Shown: piece by piece, positions 26,726-36,346 of the stretch
Layout of the letters: each line of letters begins with the position of its first letter
Numbering within the stretch: the first letter of the stretch is position 1
Source: Campylobacter fetus subsp. fetus
GTDB taxonomy: Bacteria; Campylobacterota; Campylobacteria; Campylobacterales; Campylobacteraceae
Assembly: GCF_900475935.1 (NCBI RefSeq)
Contig: NZ_LS483431.1
Location: forward strand, 1,426,001 to 1,490,000
DNA: 64,000 bases
Reading direction: 5' to 3'
Notes under the pieces: generated by a model
What the model was told of the DNA's origin: nothing
The model's database searches: none
What the model saw: only the letters and a program-made list of their open reading frames with translations
Made by a program: the position numbers and the translations under genes

Positions 26726-26749
26726 TTAAGCTAGTTTGAGCTAGCTTAA
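26726..26749. terminator. bidirectional terminator after fdhC
   Basis: TTAAGCTAG-TTTGAG-CTAGCTTAA is a perfect 9-bp stem between the ends of two convergent genes. Confidence 0.65.
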
Positions 26750-26766
26750 GATGATTTTAAGTTGTA

Positions 26767-27279
26767 TTAATTCAAATATATATTATTACTATCGGTCATA
26801 ATATGAAGTTTTTGCCCGGATATCTCTGAACCTTCAAACTCTCCAGACCAGTAATTTATGATGAGCCTTGAAGACTTCATTAAATTTTGAATTATCTCAA
26901 ATAAGCTTATATAGTATCCTTCATCGTTATCTTGACTTGTCGGCTCTATGGCTCTATACTCCGAACTATACTTTGCAAGTATCTTGAAATGAGTAGAATC
27001 AAAAGGAAGCATAACTTCAAAGTTAAAACTCTGTTCTATGCAACCTTGAATTTTTACTCTGACTTTTTGAGTATATACGGGTACAAACACAAGCTCACAG
27101 TTCTCAACGTAATTGCCCGAAGTATCTGAATTTTTTTTATTACAGTCGTATATCGCTTTTTGAGCTACAAAACCACTCTCATCGTCTCTTATAACTTCTA
27201 TATCAATTTTTGCATCAGTAAAAAATAGCTCTCTAAAAGCGATATTATCACTACCTAAAAATCTAAATAGCATATTCAT
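26767..27279 (-). CDS. hypothetical protein
   Basis: A 170-residue, probably cytosolic protein with no signal peptide or membrane segment. The ATG has AAGGAAATG upstream at good spacing. The sequence is acidic and beta-rich in the middle (LVFVPVYTQKVRVKIQG), with an alpha-helical end (YISLFEIIQNLMKSSRLIINYW). I do not recognise the family. It stands alone between the convergent fdhC gene and the LOG gene on the same strand. Confidence 0.65.
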   Translation of the reverse strand: MNMLFRFLGSDNIAFRELFFTDAKIDIEVIRDDESGFVAQKAIYDCNKKNSDTSGNYVENCELVFVPVYTQKVRVKIQGCIEQSFNFEVMLPFDSTHFKILAKYSSEYRAIEPTSQDNDEGYYISLFEIIQNLMKSSRLIINYWSGEFEGSEISGQKLHIMTDSNNIYLN

Positions 27280-27335
27280 AACATTTCCTTAAAATATTGG
27301 TATAAATATACCAAAATCATATAAATAAAGAGTAA

Positions 27336-27863
27336 TTAATCTTTCAAATACCTGATTATCTCATCAAAATCATCTATAACAGCATAAACAGAGTGATCAT
27401 CGGTAATTAGTTTTTCAGCTGCGAGAGTATTATCAAAAAAGTCTAAAAGAGGCTGCCAAAACTCTTTACAACAAAACACTATTTTATGTTTTCTAAGTCC
27501 TGTTTGAGCCAAAGTAATAACTTCAAAAATCTCATCAAGCGTTCCAAATCCACCCGGCATCAAAATAAATGCGGAACTTTTTTCTATAAGCATATCTTTT
27601 CTTTTTGATAAATTATCAATGGTTTTCGACTCCGTGCAGTACGGATTGAGTTTTTGCTCAAAAGGTAGTATAATATTTATACCTACGCTCACGCCGCCGC
27701 TTAAAAAAGCTCCTTTATTTGCGGCTTCCATGATACCTCCGCCGCCGCCTGTTACTACACCGTATCCCGCTTGTGATAATTTTTTGCCTAGCTCAAACGC
27801 TATTTTATAAAATTTACTACCGCTATCAAGTCTAGCCGACCCAAAAATAGTTACAAATTCCAA
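27336..27863 (-). CDS. LOG-family nucleotide phosphoribohydrolase
   Basis: A 175-residue Rossmann-fold protein of the LOG (lonely guy) / TIGR00730 family. It begins FGSARLD and has GVVTGGGGGIMEAANKGA (about residue 35) and the catalytic PGGFGTLDEIFE (about 103). Family members cleave cytokinin-type or other nucleoside 5'-monophosphates; the bacterial role is often nucleotide salvage. The start is TTG at 27863, supported by GGGGAAGT upstream. Confidence 0.88.
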   Translation of the reverse strand: MEFVTIFGSARLDSGSKFYKIAFELGKKLSQAGYGVVTGGGGGIMEAANKGAFLSGGVSVGINIILPFEQKLNPYCTESKTIDNLSKRKDMLIEKSSAFILMPGGFGTLDEIFEVITLAQTGLRKHKIVFCCKEFWQPLLDFFDNTLAAEKLITDDHSVYAVIDDFDEIIRYLKD

Positions 27864-27923
27864 AATACTTCCCCTATTTTTTGCATAATTATACCGAATT
27901 TAAAAATGATAAATTAAATGAAT

Positions 27924-27950
27924 CCCGCTAAAAAATAAGCATTTAGCGGG
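27924..27950 (-). terminator. terminator of the gltBD operon
   Basis: CCCGCTAAA ... TTTAGCGGG forms a perfect 9-bp stem with a 9-nt loop just downstream of the gltD stop, with T-rich sequence after it on the minus strand. Confidence 0.75.
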
Positions 27951-27964
27951 TAAATTTGAGTTTT

Positions 27965-29323
27965 TTATAAACCAAGATCTTTTAGTATAGTTTTTGCACA
28001 GTGTTTTGCATCTGCGGCTGCGGTAACGACAAGATCGCTTCCTCTATTACAGTCTCCACATGCATAAACACCGCTTTTACTAGTTCTAAACTCTTTATCT
28101 GTAGCAACCCTACCTTTTTTATCAAACTCAATACCGTTTGCGCTTAAAAAGCCTAAATTTTCTACATCAAATCCTAAAGCGAGTATAATTATATCGGCGT
28201 TTATAATTGTTTCTCCTCCCTTTAAAAGCTCGACTTTACCATCTTTCGTAAGTGTTTTTGATATATTTAGAGCAATAACTTTGTTTTCATCATTTACTAC
28301 GATATCTTTTGGAGCGGCATTAAATATAAAATTTGCTCCCTCTTCAGTAGCATTTACAAACTCTTTTTTACTTCCTGGCATACTAGCAAGATCTCTTCTA
28401 TATACGCAAGTTGCGCTAAGTGCGCCTTTTCTTATAGCACTTCTTAAACAATCCATAGCCGTATCTCCACCACCTATAACAACTACTTTTTTACCGTTTA
28501 AGTCTATACTCGTGTCACTCTCTTTGTACTGTTCTTTTTGTAAAATAGTTAAAAAATCAAGAGCGTTATAAACACCTTTAGCTTTTTCGTTTGCAAGTCC
28601 TACGGCGCGCCCCGTTCTTGCACCGTAAGCTAAAACAACAGCGTCAAACTCACTCATCAAACTTTCAAATTTAAAGTCGTCTACAAAGCTATTCGTATGA
28701 ATCACGCAACCTGCGGTTTTTAGTATATTTATACGACGTTCTATAACACTTTTTTCTATCTTGAATCCGGGAATTCCATATGCTAAAAGTCCTCCGGCTC
28801 TATGATTTGCTTCATAAATTTCAACTCTTACGCCGTTTCTTATAAGATATGTAGCAACGCTTAATCCAGCAGGACCTGAACCTATAATAGCAACTTTTTT
28901 ATCAGTAAATACTATATCGCCAAATGGGTTAAAACCGCTATTAAGTCCTGATTCTGTGATAAATGTTTCTATAGATCCTATGGTAATAGCACCGAAATTA
29001 TCATTTAAAGTACAGGCTCCTTCACAAAGTCTATCTTGCGGACATACTCTACCTGTGATTTCAGGAAATGGATTTGTTTCATTGCTAAGCTTAAAAGCCA
29101 TTTCTAAATTTAAATTAGCCGTATTTAAAAGCCAAAACGGTATGTAGTTATGTAAAGGACAAGCATTATGACAAAATGGATTTGCACACTGCACACAGCG
29201 ACTAGACTGCTCCTTTGCACTTTGAAGGCTAAAAATTTGATAAATTTCTTTAAAGTCCGTGCTTCTTTCACCCTCATCTCTTTTTATGGTTTTTAATCTT
29301 GTTAAATTTGTAAATTCTTGCAT
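27965..29323 (-). CDS. gltD: glutamate synthase small subunit
   Basis: FAD-dependent beta subunit that takes electrons from NADPH. The 452-residue protein has an N-terminal Cys-rich Fe-S region (CVQCANPFCHNACPLHNYIP) and an FAD fold (AIIGSGPAGLSVATYLI). An NADPH fold follows (VVVIGGGDTAMDCLRSA), then a C-terminal VYACGDCNRGSDLVVTAA. It ends with its own terminator and follows gltB by one base. Length and motifs match GltD. Confidence 0.96.
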   Translation of the reverse strand: MQEFTNLTRLKTIKRDEGERSTDFKEIYQIFSLQSAKEQSSRCVQCANPFCHNACPLHNYIPFWLLNTANLNLEMAFKLSNETNPFPEITGRVCPQDRLCEGACTLNDNFGAITIGSIETFITESGLNSGFNPFGDIVFTDKKVAIIGSGPAGLSVATYLIRNGVRVEIYEANHRAGGLLAYGIPGFKIEKSVIERRINILKTAGCVIHTNSFVDDFKFESLMSEFDAVVLAYGARTGRAVGLANEKAKGVYNALDFLTILQKEQYKESDTSIDLNGKKVVVIGGGDTAMDCLRSAIRKGALSATCVYRRDLASMPGSKKEFVNATEEGANFIFNAAPKDIVVNDENKVIALNISKTLTKDGKVELLKGGETIINADIIILALGFDVENLGFLSANGIEFDKKGRVATDKEFRTSKSGVYACGDCNRGSDLVVTAAADAKHCAKTILKDLGL

Positions 29324-29324
29324 T

Positions 29325-32300
29325 TTAATCTCCGTCGGCTGGATTTAATGGAAGTTTAGTCATATCTTTTGGCTTTACCATCCAAAATTCTCTTATAGAA
29401 TCTCTGAAATTATCTAAAATATACTTAGCTCTAACACTTTTTGTCTCGTTATAATAAGCTCTAATGAGACGCTTTAAAAAGTGCCTTGCTTCGTCCATTT
29501 CATCAGTATCTATACGTAAAGCAATGACTAATTCTTGATTTAATTTATCTATAAACTCTCTTTTTTCATCCCATACAAAGGCAATTCCGCCGGTCATTCC
29601 TGCTCCAAAGTTTATACCGGTGTTTCCGAGTATAGCTACGACTCCGCCCGTCATATACTCGCAAGCATGATCACCAACGCCCTCTACTACCGCAGTAGCT
29701 CCCGAGTTTCGCACACAAAATCTTTCTCCTACGATTCCACTAGCAAAAAGCTTGCCTCCAGTAGCGCCGTAAAGACAGGTATTTCCGGCTACGGCAAAAT
29801 AGTTATTTGGATCATTTGGGCTTATAACTATGCGTCCTCCGTTCATTCCTTTGCCTACATAATCATTTGCACTGCCTTTTAGATACAAAGCTACTCCGCT
29901 AGCCAAAAATGCTCCTAAACTCTGTCCGGCTATACCGTTTAAATTTATCCTGATAGTCTGACTAACAAAGCCTTCATTACCGTAATATTTTGCTATCTCG
30001 CCGCTTATAAGAGCGCCAAAACTTCTATTTTGGTTACAAATTTGCTTATCGACGACTATCTTTTCATCAGGATTTTGTATAGTTTTATAAACTTCTTTTA
30101 ATACGCTTTTTTCAAATTCATTCTTATCAAAAGGATTATTTGATTTGCCGCTACTTTTATTATCTCCATCAATAACCCTTAGAAGTTCGCTCATATCAAA
30201 TTTACTCTCTACCGGACTTAAAAGCTCATTTCTACCTATTATATCATCTAAGCTTTTATATCCCATTTTTGCTAACTCAAGCCTAACATCTTCAGCCAAT
30301 AAAGTAAAATAATTCACGACTCTATCTACGCTTCCGCTAAATTTACCCCTTAAAGCCGGATCTTGAGTAGCAACTCCTTCGGTACAGCGATTTAAATGGC
30401 ATATTTTTAATACTTTACAGCCTAAAATAACCAAAGCCAAAGTTCCAAAAGCATAGCTTTCGGCTCCTAATAACGCAGCCTTTATGATATCTTGACCGAT
30501 CTTTAATCCGCCGTCTGTTTGAAGATGAACGCTGCTTCTTAGATTATTTACTTTCAAAGCATTATGTGCTTCTATAAGACCTAATTCCCACGGATTTCCG
30601 GTAAATTTGATGCTACTCCAACCAGCAGCTCCGGTACCTCCATCTCCTCCGCTTATAATTATTTTATCAGCGTAACATTTAGCAACTCCAGCTGCTATAG
30701 TACCTACTCCAGCACTTGAAACTAGTTTTACTGCGATAGTAGCTTTTGGATTTACTTGCTTTAAATCAAAAATAAGCTGAGCTAAATCCTCGATGCTATA
30801 GATATCGTGATGAGGAGGAGGACTTATAAGAGTAACCCCTGGCGTCGTATAACGCAGAGTTGCTATAAGTTCCGTTACTTTATATCCTGGAAGTTGTCCG
30901 CCCTCTCCTGGTTTTGCACCTTGAGCTAATTTTATTTGAATTTCGGTAGCACTAGCTAAATACTCCGGAGTTACGCCAAATCTTCCGCTTGCAATCTGCT
31001 TTATCTGTGAATTAGCAGGACTTTTTAATCTCTGATTGGCTTCTCCTCCCTCACCTGAGTTGCTCATAGCTCCTAGTTTATTCATAGCTAAAGCTAGAGC
31101 TTCATGCGCTTCTGGACTTATAGAACCTAAACTCATAGCAGCTGAATTAAAACGTTTTAATATACTACTTGCAGGCTCCACTTCATCTACGCTTATAGGC
31201 TCTTTATCGCTTTTTATATCAAGAAAATCTCTAACCATTCTAAGTCCGCGACCTTTTATGGCATCTCTGATTTTAGAAAAATCATTCATATCGCCCGTTA
31301 TGCTGGTTTTATGAATTTGGTTTATTATAAATGGCGTATAGTCATGAAACTCATCTCTATCAAGGTATTTGTAAAATCCGCCTAAATTCAAAGGTATAAG
31401 GTGATCACCGAAATTAAAAGCGGATTTATGATATTTTAAAATTCTTTTTTCTATATCGTCATATTCAAGTCCTGGTATAAGCACGCTAGAAGCTGCAAAA
31501 CATTCATTAACTACGGTTTGACTAAGACCTAAGACATCAAATAAAGCTGAGTTTTTATAGCTTCCTACAGTCGATATACCCATTTTCGACATTATCTTCA
31601 AAAGTCCGGTGTTTAAAGCATGATGGATATTTTTTAAACCTGATTTTATCTGCGTCTCATCCTTGTCTTTCAAAATCTCATAAGCACTCGCAAAAAGAAG
31701 ATACGGATATACTGCGCTTGCTCCGTATCCTATCATCATAGCACAGCTATGAGAGTCTAATATCTCACCGCTAACTGCTATAATAGTCACGTTATGGCGA
31801 AGTCCCTCTTCTATAAGAGCTTGATGAACTCTACCTACTGCCATAGCCATAGGCATAGAAGCGTTAGAACTATCTACTCCTCTATCATCAAGCAAAACAA
31901 TATGAACTCCGTTCTTTATAGCATTTATAACATCATAAACAAGATCTTCTAGGCTACCTTTTAAGTTTTCGCTAAACAGTGTACTAAATGTTTGATTTTT
32001 AAACTCGCTTTGAAATTTAGGACTATTTTCATCTCCGAAACTTTTCAAAACTTCAAATTTATCCTGCATTAAAATCGGAGATGTTGTTTTGATACGTTTT
32101 GCATGAAATTCACTCTCTTCTAAAAAGTTTCTAAACTCACCGAAAGTTACGTTTAAACTCATTACAACCATCTCACGAAGTGGATCTATAGGAGGGTTTG
32201 TTACTTGGGCAAATTTCTGTTTAAAAAAGTCGCTAAATCTTCTTTGAGAGTCACTAAATGCAGCCAAACTCGTATCATCACCCATAGAGCCGGTTGCTTC

Positions 32301-33722
32301 TTTGCCGCTTGTAATCATAGGAGATAAAATCATCTCTTTAAACTCGTTTGTTATACTAAAATTTCTTTGCAAAGCGTGAAGATTGTCTAACTTATAATCG
32401 CTTAACTTCTCAAAAACGATCTCTACGAATTCTTCTAAATGAACCATATTATCATTTAACCATTTTGTATAATCTTGGCTATTTTTGATATAATCATTTA
32501 TCTCATCGTTTTTCATAACCTTACCGTATTTCAGATCAAGACCTATCATTTGACCGCTTTGTAGGCGTCCTCGCTCAAGTATATTGCTCTCATCTATATC
32601 AAGAACGCCGTACTCACTAGAAATCAAGACTCTTGAATCTTTTGTGATGATATATTTTGCGGGTCTGAGTCCGTTTCTATCTAAACAACAAGCGATAAAT
32701 CTACCGTTTGTAAACGATACTGCCGCAGGTCCATCCCATGGAGCAAAATTTGGGCTCGTATATTCGTAAAATGAACGTATTTTTGAGTCCGTATATGGAC
32801 TATTTTGCCATGGAGCAGGAAGAACTAATCTAACGGCTTTAAAAAAATCCACGTCATTTTGTATAAGAAACTCAAACATATTATCTAAACTAGCACTATC
32901 ACTTCTATCGTCTCCAGTGATAGGAATCATCATATTTAACTCATCATTTGTAAATTTATGGCTTTTTAAGCATTTTTCTTGGATAGTTAAATTTGTTCTA
33001 TTTGCAGAAATTGAGTTTATCTCTCCGTTATGAGCTATTGTTCTAAATGGTTGAGCTAGACGCCATTTAGGAAGTGTATTTGTAGAAAATCTTTGATGAA
33101 AAAGCGCAAAACTACTGCAAAACTCTTGATCACTCAAATCTTTAAAAAAGGTCTTTATATAAGTAGGCATTATAAGACCTTTATAAACTATAACTTTATC
33201 CGAGCATGAACAGACATAAAAATCATCATCTTCTTTAAAGTATTTTTGAATTTCACGTCTTGCAAGGTAGAGCAAAGAGCTAAAATATTTTTTAGCAATT
33301 ATGCTATTAGGGGTGATAAAAAACTGAACTATACGCGGTAAAGTCTCTAAAGCAAGCTCTCCTAATGCACTTTCATCTATAGGAACATCTCTTTTAAAAA
33401 TAACTTTTAAGTCGTTTTTCAGACATATTTCCTCAAATTTTTCCATATGCTCGTCGGTTTTTAAAAAAACCATAGCTACGCCAAACTGTTCAGGAAGTAG
33501 AACGCCGCACTCTTTAGCAGCCTTTTTCATGAATGAAGTAGGCATCGAAAAAAGCAGACCACAGCCATCTCCACTCTTGCCATCACTCGCTATAGCGCCT
33601 CTATGCATCATTCGCTCAAGAGCCGTTATGGCATCAATTGTATTTTGATAGCTAGAAACATTATGTAAATTTGCAAGCAAACCAAAACCGCAATTATCTT
33701 TATATGAGTATAATCTATCCAT
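29325..33722 (-). CDS. gltB: glutamate synthase large subunit
   Basis: Alpha subunit, 1465 residues; converts glutamine and 2-oxoglutarate to two glutamates. The N-terminal glutaminase nucleophile is Cys11 in YKDNCGFGLLANL, exposed after a 10-residue propeptide. The central FMN/synthase domain has SGEGGEANQRL and GAKPGEGGQLPGYKV. The 3Fe-4S binding cysteines are in LGCKVLKICHLNRC (about residue 1100), and the C-terminal GXGXG repeat helix domain follows. It is co-transcribed with gltD. A ribosome site AAAAAAGG and a TATAAT lie upstream. Confidence 0.97.
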   Translation of the reverse strand: MDRLYSYKDNCGFGLLANLHNVSSYQNTIDAITALERMMHRGAIASDGKSGDGCGLLFSMPTSFMKKAAKECGVLLPEQFGVAMVFLKTDEHMEKFEEICLKNDLKVIFKRDVPIDESALGELALETLPRIVQFFITPNSIIAKKYFSSLLYLARREIQKYFKEDDDFYVCSCSDKVIVYKGLIMPTYIKTFFKDLSDQEFCSSFALFHQRFSTNTLPKWRLAQPFRTIAHNGEINSISANRTNLTIQEKCLKSHKFTNDELNMMIPITGDDRSDSASLDNMFEFLIQNDVDFFKAVRLVLPAPWQNSPYTDSKIRSFYEYTSPNFAPWDGPAAVSFTNGRFIACCLDRNGLRPAKYIITKDSRVLISSEYGVLDIDESNILERGRLQSGQMIGLDLKYGKVMKNDEINDYIKNSQDYTKWLNDNMVHLEEFVEIVFEKLSDYKLDNLHALQRNFSITNEFKEMILSPMITSGKEATGSMGDDTSLAAFSDSQRRFSDFFKQKFAQVTNPPIDPLREMVVMSLNVTFGEFRNFLEESEFHAKRIKTTSPILMQDKFEVLKSFGDENSPKFQSEFKNQTFSTLFSENLKGSLEDLVYDVINAIKNGVHIVLLDDRGVDSSNASMPMAMAVGRVHQALIEEGLRHNVTIIAVSGEILDSHSCAMMIGYGASAVYPYLLFASAYEILKDKDETQIKSGLKNIHHALNTGLLKIMSKMGISTVGSYKNSALFDVLGLSQTVVNECFAASSVLIPGLEYDDIEKRILKYHKSAFNFGDHLIPLNLGGFYKYLDRDEFHDYTPFIINQIHKTSITGDMNDFSKIRDAIKGRGLRMVRDFLDIKSDKEPISVDEVEPASSILKRFNSAAMSLGSISPEAHEALALAMNKLGAMSNSGEGGEANQRLKSPANSQIKQIASGRFGVTPEYLASATEIQIKLAQGAKPGEGGQLPGYKVTELIATLRYTTPGVTLISPPPHHDIYSIEDLAQLIFDLKQVNPKATIAVKLVSSAGVGTIAAGVAKCYADKIIISGGDGGTGAAGWSSIKFTGNPWELGLIEAHNALKVNNLRSSVHLQTDGGLKIGQDIIKAALLGAESYAFGTLALVILGCKVLKICHLNRCTEGVATQDPALRGKFSGSVDRVVNYFTLLAEDVRLELAKMGYKSLDDIIGRNELLSPVESKFDMSELLRVIDGDNKSSGKSNNPFDKNEFEKSVLKEVYKTIQNPDEKIVVDKQICNQNRSFGALISGEIAKYYGNEGFVSQTIRINLNGIAGQSLGAFLASGVALYLKGSANDYVGKGMNGGRIVISPNDPNNYFAVAGNTCLYGATGGKLFASGIVGERFCVRNSGATAVVEGVGDHACEYMTGGVVAILGNTGINFGAGMTGGIAFVWDEKREFIDKLNQELVIALRIDTDEMDEARHFLKRLIRAYYNETKSVRAKYILDNFRDSIREFWMVKPKDMTKLPLNPADGD

Positions 33723-33755
33723 ATTTTCGACCTTTTTTAAATAAAAAATTGTGCT

Positions 33756-33761
33756 ATTATA
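33756..33761 (-). promoter_or_regulatory. candidate gltB -10 box
   Basis: TATAAT on the minus strand, about 34 nt before the gltB ATG, with T-rich sequence upstream as is usual for Campylobacter sigma-70 promoters that lack a clear -35. Confidence 0.5.
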
Positions 33762-33860
33762 TAAAAATTTTACTTAAGATATTATAAATATGGTAAATAA
33801 GGCTTTTAATAGATAAAATACTACTTTATATAATATATTTTAGCTTAAATTTTAATAAAA

Positions 33861-34871
33861 TTAATCTAATATTTTACACCATAAAAGTTCATCATTTTCA
33901 AATTTAGAAGTATGCATAATCTTAATTTTTAAATTCAAACTGATAGCCTTGCCTATTTTAAACTCGTTTGAACGATAAATCAAAAGCCATTTTACTCTTT
34001 TATCTAAATTTAAAAGCGCATTTTCTCCGCCTTCAAACATAACAAATTTACGCCCAAATACCGCATCTAACGAATTTGAAACTATAACTCTTCTATCTAA
34101 AATATTAAAAAGAGGAATTGTCGTGTCAAACTTAGACTCTTTTGAGTATAAAAGAATATCCGGATTTTTACCGTTTTTTACAAGTCTTGTATCTAGTAAA
34201 GGACGATCTGTTCTTACGGTATTCCCTCCTATAACAAGCATATCTACTAATGATCTAAGCTTATGGGAATGAGTGCGACTTTGTAAATTTGAGATAACTC
34301 CACCGCTTGCAATACCGTTTTGTGTTAAAGCGATCTTAAAAAAACTAAAATTTCCCAAACTCCAAGCCAAAAAAGGCTCTAAAAGTTCATCTGCTTTCTC
34401 TTTGCAAACTCCTATTTTGGTCTTTATACCGCTATTTTTTAAAATTTGCTCACCGCCTTTTGCATTTTCGCTACTATCAATTGCCCCTATAATAACTTGC
34501 TTAAAACCAAGCTCTTTTAACAAATTCGCACAAGGCGGAGTACGTCCTTGATGTGAGCAAGGTTCAAGCGTCACATAAGCAGTTGATCCATTTAGTAAAT
34601 TTGAATGATTTTGCATTATGAAATTATAAAGTTCGTTTGTATCATTTATCTCGTCAAAATCTTGCTTAAAAGCCGGATTTTTCATCTCTAAAGCATATTT
34701 TATAGCGTTTAATTCAGCATGCGGCATTCCTGCTTTTTCATGAGCATTTATCGATAAAATTTCACCATTTTTACCTGTTATAACACATCCCACGGCAGGA
34801 TTAGGATACGTAAGAAACTGAAACTCCCATGCTTTATTTATAGCTATATTCATATAATATTCATTACACAT
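33861..34871 (-). CDS. ribD: bifunctional riboflavin deaminase/reductase RibD
   Basis: Performs the deaminase and reductase steps of riboflavin synthesis. The N-terminal cytidine-deaminase-like half has the zinc ligands HAELNAI (about residue 47) and PCSHQGRTPPC (about 105). The C-terminal half is a DHFR-like reductase (GGNTVRTDRPLLDTR). At 336 residues it is slightly shorter than the E. coli type, with a trimmed reductase end, common in Epsilonproteobacteria. No other rib genes are next to it. Confidence 0.94.
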   Translation of the reverse strand: MCNEYYMNIAINKAWEFQFLTYPNPAVGCVITGKNGEILSINAHEKAGMPHAELNAIKYALEMKNPAFKQDFDEINDTNELYNFIMQNHSNLLNGSTAYVTLEPCSHQGRTPPCANLLKELGFKQVIIGAIDSSENAKGGEQILKNSGIKTKIGVCKEKADELLEPFLAWSLGNFSFFKIALTQNGIASGGVISNLQSRTHSHKLRSLVDMLVIGGNTVRTDRPLLDTRLVKNGKNPDILLYSKESKFDTTIPLFNILDRRVIVSNSLDAVFGRKFVMFEGGENALLNLDKRVKWLLIYRSNEFKIGKAISLNLKIKIMHTSKFENDELLWCKILD

Positions 34872-34927
34872 CTTAATCTTTCTTTTATAAAATCAATTCC
34901 TTATTATAGTCAATTTGCAATTAAAAG

Positions 34928-35134
34928 CTACCTTAAACGGTAGTTTTGATTCTCTCTAGCTAATTTTTGCATCTCTTCAAAATTCTGCTTACTTAACCAT
35001 AAAAGTTCGTCGAATTTAAATCCAAGCATAACTATACGATAGAGCTCTGGTTTGTTTTTCTTCCAATTATATAAAGTTTTTACATCAATTTTAAGGATAC
35101 CTGCCATATCTCTTTTGCTTAGCTTTCTTTCCAT
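34928..35134 (-). CDS. small helix-turn-helix regulator
   Basis: A 68-residue protein (start at ATG 35134, preceded by AAGGA at good spacing, not the upstream ATG). Residues 4-24 form a helix-turn-helix, LSKRDMAGILKIDVKTLYNW, like small phage-type or CopG-unrelated regulators. The C-terminal helix carries charged residues. The motif resembles the small protein at 74-295. The next gene upstream, 35306-35557, is divergent, and the gap between them has two direct repeats that could be its operator. Confidence 0.7.
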   Translation of the reverse strand: MERKLSKRDMAGILKIDVKTLYNWKKNKPELYRIVMLGFKFDELLWLSKQNFEEMQKLARENQNYRLR

Positions 35135-35196
35135 AATCGTTCCTTGAAATATAAAAACAAAATTTATCAAAAATTACCATCTTTTGCAACAAAGAA

Positions 35197-35239
35197 AATA
35201 TTACTATATATTATAATAAATCCATAGAAATATTACTAT
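35197..35239. promoter_or_regulatory. two direct repeats, candidate operator
   Basis: AAATATTACTAT occurs at 35197-35208 and 35228-35239, 31 nt apart start to start, near three helical turns. They lie between two divergent small genes, one of which is an HTH protein. An autoregulatory operator is a reasonable guess. Confidence 0.5.
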
Positions 35240-35305
35240 GTTTTATTTTAATAGACAAATGTATATATTTATAAAAAATTGAGACTAGAAAAAAGGTGCA
35301 AAATT

Positions 35306-35557
35306 ATGGAGTACATAATATATTGCGAAAGTATCTGTGGAGAAAAAAGATACTTTATGATTCAAGACAAATTTAGCACTTTACCATACATAGTAAGGAA
35401 TAGCGGAATCATATATAAAGTAATAAAATACATGAAAATAAACGAAAAAAATATAGAAAATGAAATTATGGAAAAGGTTTACCACCCAAACTGCTTTTTT
35501 TACGATATAAACACTCTTTATGCAGAGAAAAATTCATGGCAAAAAGTTGAGTGGTAA
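35306..35557 (+). CDS. hypothetical protein
   Basis: An 83-residue protein starting at ATG 35306 (AAAAGGTGC upstream); the earlier TTG lies before the ribosome site. It begins MEYIIYCESICGEKRYFMI and ends in EKVYHPNCFFYDINT plus a short tail. No signal peptide or membrane segment is seen. Two separated cysteines and many tyrosines suggest a small folded domain. Family unknown. It is divergent to the HTH gene and its stop lies next to the end of rimP, which is convergent. Confidence 0.6.
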   Translation: MEYIIYCESICGEKRYFMIQDKFSTLPYIVRNSGIIYKVIKYMKINEKNIENEIMEKVYHPNCFFYDINTLYAEKNSWQKVEW

Positions 35558-35558
35558 A

Positions 35559-35981
35559 CTACCACTCCATATAGGTTTTAGCCTTCTTTATATTTTCAAA
35601 TTTGACTTCAATTGATTCATTATTTTTGATATTTATACATATATTATCATCTTTTACGGATACTATCTTACCTTTAATCTCGGTCTTATCATTTAGTATA
35701 ATTTTAGCAAATTCGCCTATACTAAGCGTAAAATGTTCTATTTTACTAAGTTTTCTCTCAAGCCCAGGGCTTGAAACCTCTAAAATCCACTCTCCGCTTA
35801 CTGGCGGCATTACATCGTAAATAGGAGAAAGAAGCTTACTAACTGCTTCGCACTCTTCTAAACTTACACCACCGTTTTTCGTTATATAAACTCTATATAT
35901 AACTCTACCATTTTCATTTACGACTTCTGCATCATACAGATCAACTCCGCATTGCGATACTAAATTTGATAAATCCGTCAT
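35559..35981 (-). CDS. rimP: ribosome maturation factor RimP
   Basis: A 140-residue 30S assembly factor. The N-terminal half contains VSLEECEAVSKLLSP and the conserved EVSSPGLERKLSKIEHF motif near residue 88; the C-terminal SH3-like half ends the protein. It overlaps rbfA by 4 nt. The order infB-rbfA-rimP is the conserved Epsilonproteobacterial ribosome-assembly operon. Confidence 0.95.
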   Translation of the reverse strand: MTDLSNLVSQCGVDLYDAEVVNENGRVIYRVYITKNGGVSLEECEAVSKLLSPIYDVMPPVSGEWILEVSSPGLERKLSKIEHFTLSIGEFAKIILNDKTEIKGKIVSVKDDNICINIKNNESIEVKFENIKKAKTYMEW

Positions 35982-36346
35982 TTTTTACCCTTATCAAGCT
36001 CATCAGAAACCTTACTAAATAGCTTATCAATATGATTTTGATACTCTAGCCTATCATCAAATTTGAAATGAAAATTTGGAGCTTTATACCAACCTTCGGC
36101 ACTCATACAGTGATTTTGTATATGCTTACTTACTCTTTTTAAATGCTCTAAAACGTAAGATTGCTCTTTGTCGTCAAGCATCATTTTATCAAGATATACA
36201 AAAGCATCATATCTGCCTTTTTTACACTCTACATCAGTTACGCAAAGCCCTTTTAAATAGATATCATCTAAGCTGCTTAGTGCTTCTGGAATAAGCTCTT
36301 TTAGCACGCTTTCTGTTCTTAGGCGCTTTACTTCGGCTGCATTCAT
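35978..36346 (-). CDS. rbfA: ribosome-binding factor A
   Basis: A 122-residue KH-like 16S rRNA maturation factor. N-terminal [17 protein letters not shown] helix, then [18 protein letters not shown] and the C-terminal [21 protein letters not shown] typical of RbfA. It overlaps infB and rimP by 4 nt each, so the three are translationally coupled. Confidence 0.95.
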   Translation of the reverse strand: MNAAEVKRLRTESVLKELIPEALSSLDDIYLKGLCVTDVECKKGRYDAFVYLDKMMLDDKEQSYVLEHLKRVSKHIQNHCMSAEGWYKAPNFHFKFDDRLEYQNHIDKLFSKVSDELDKGKK

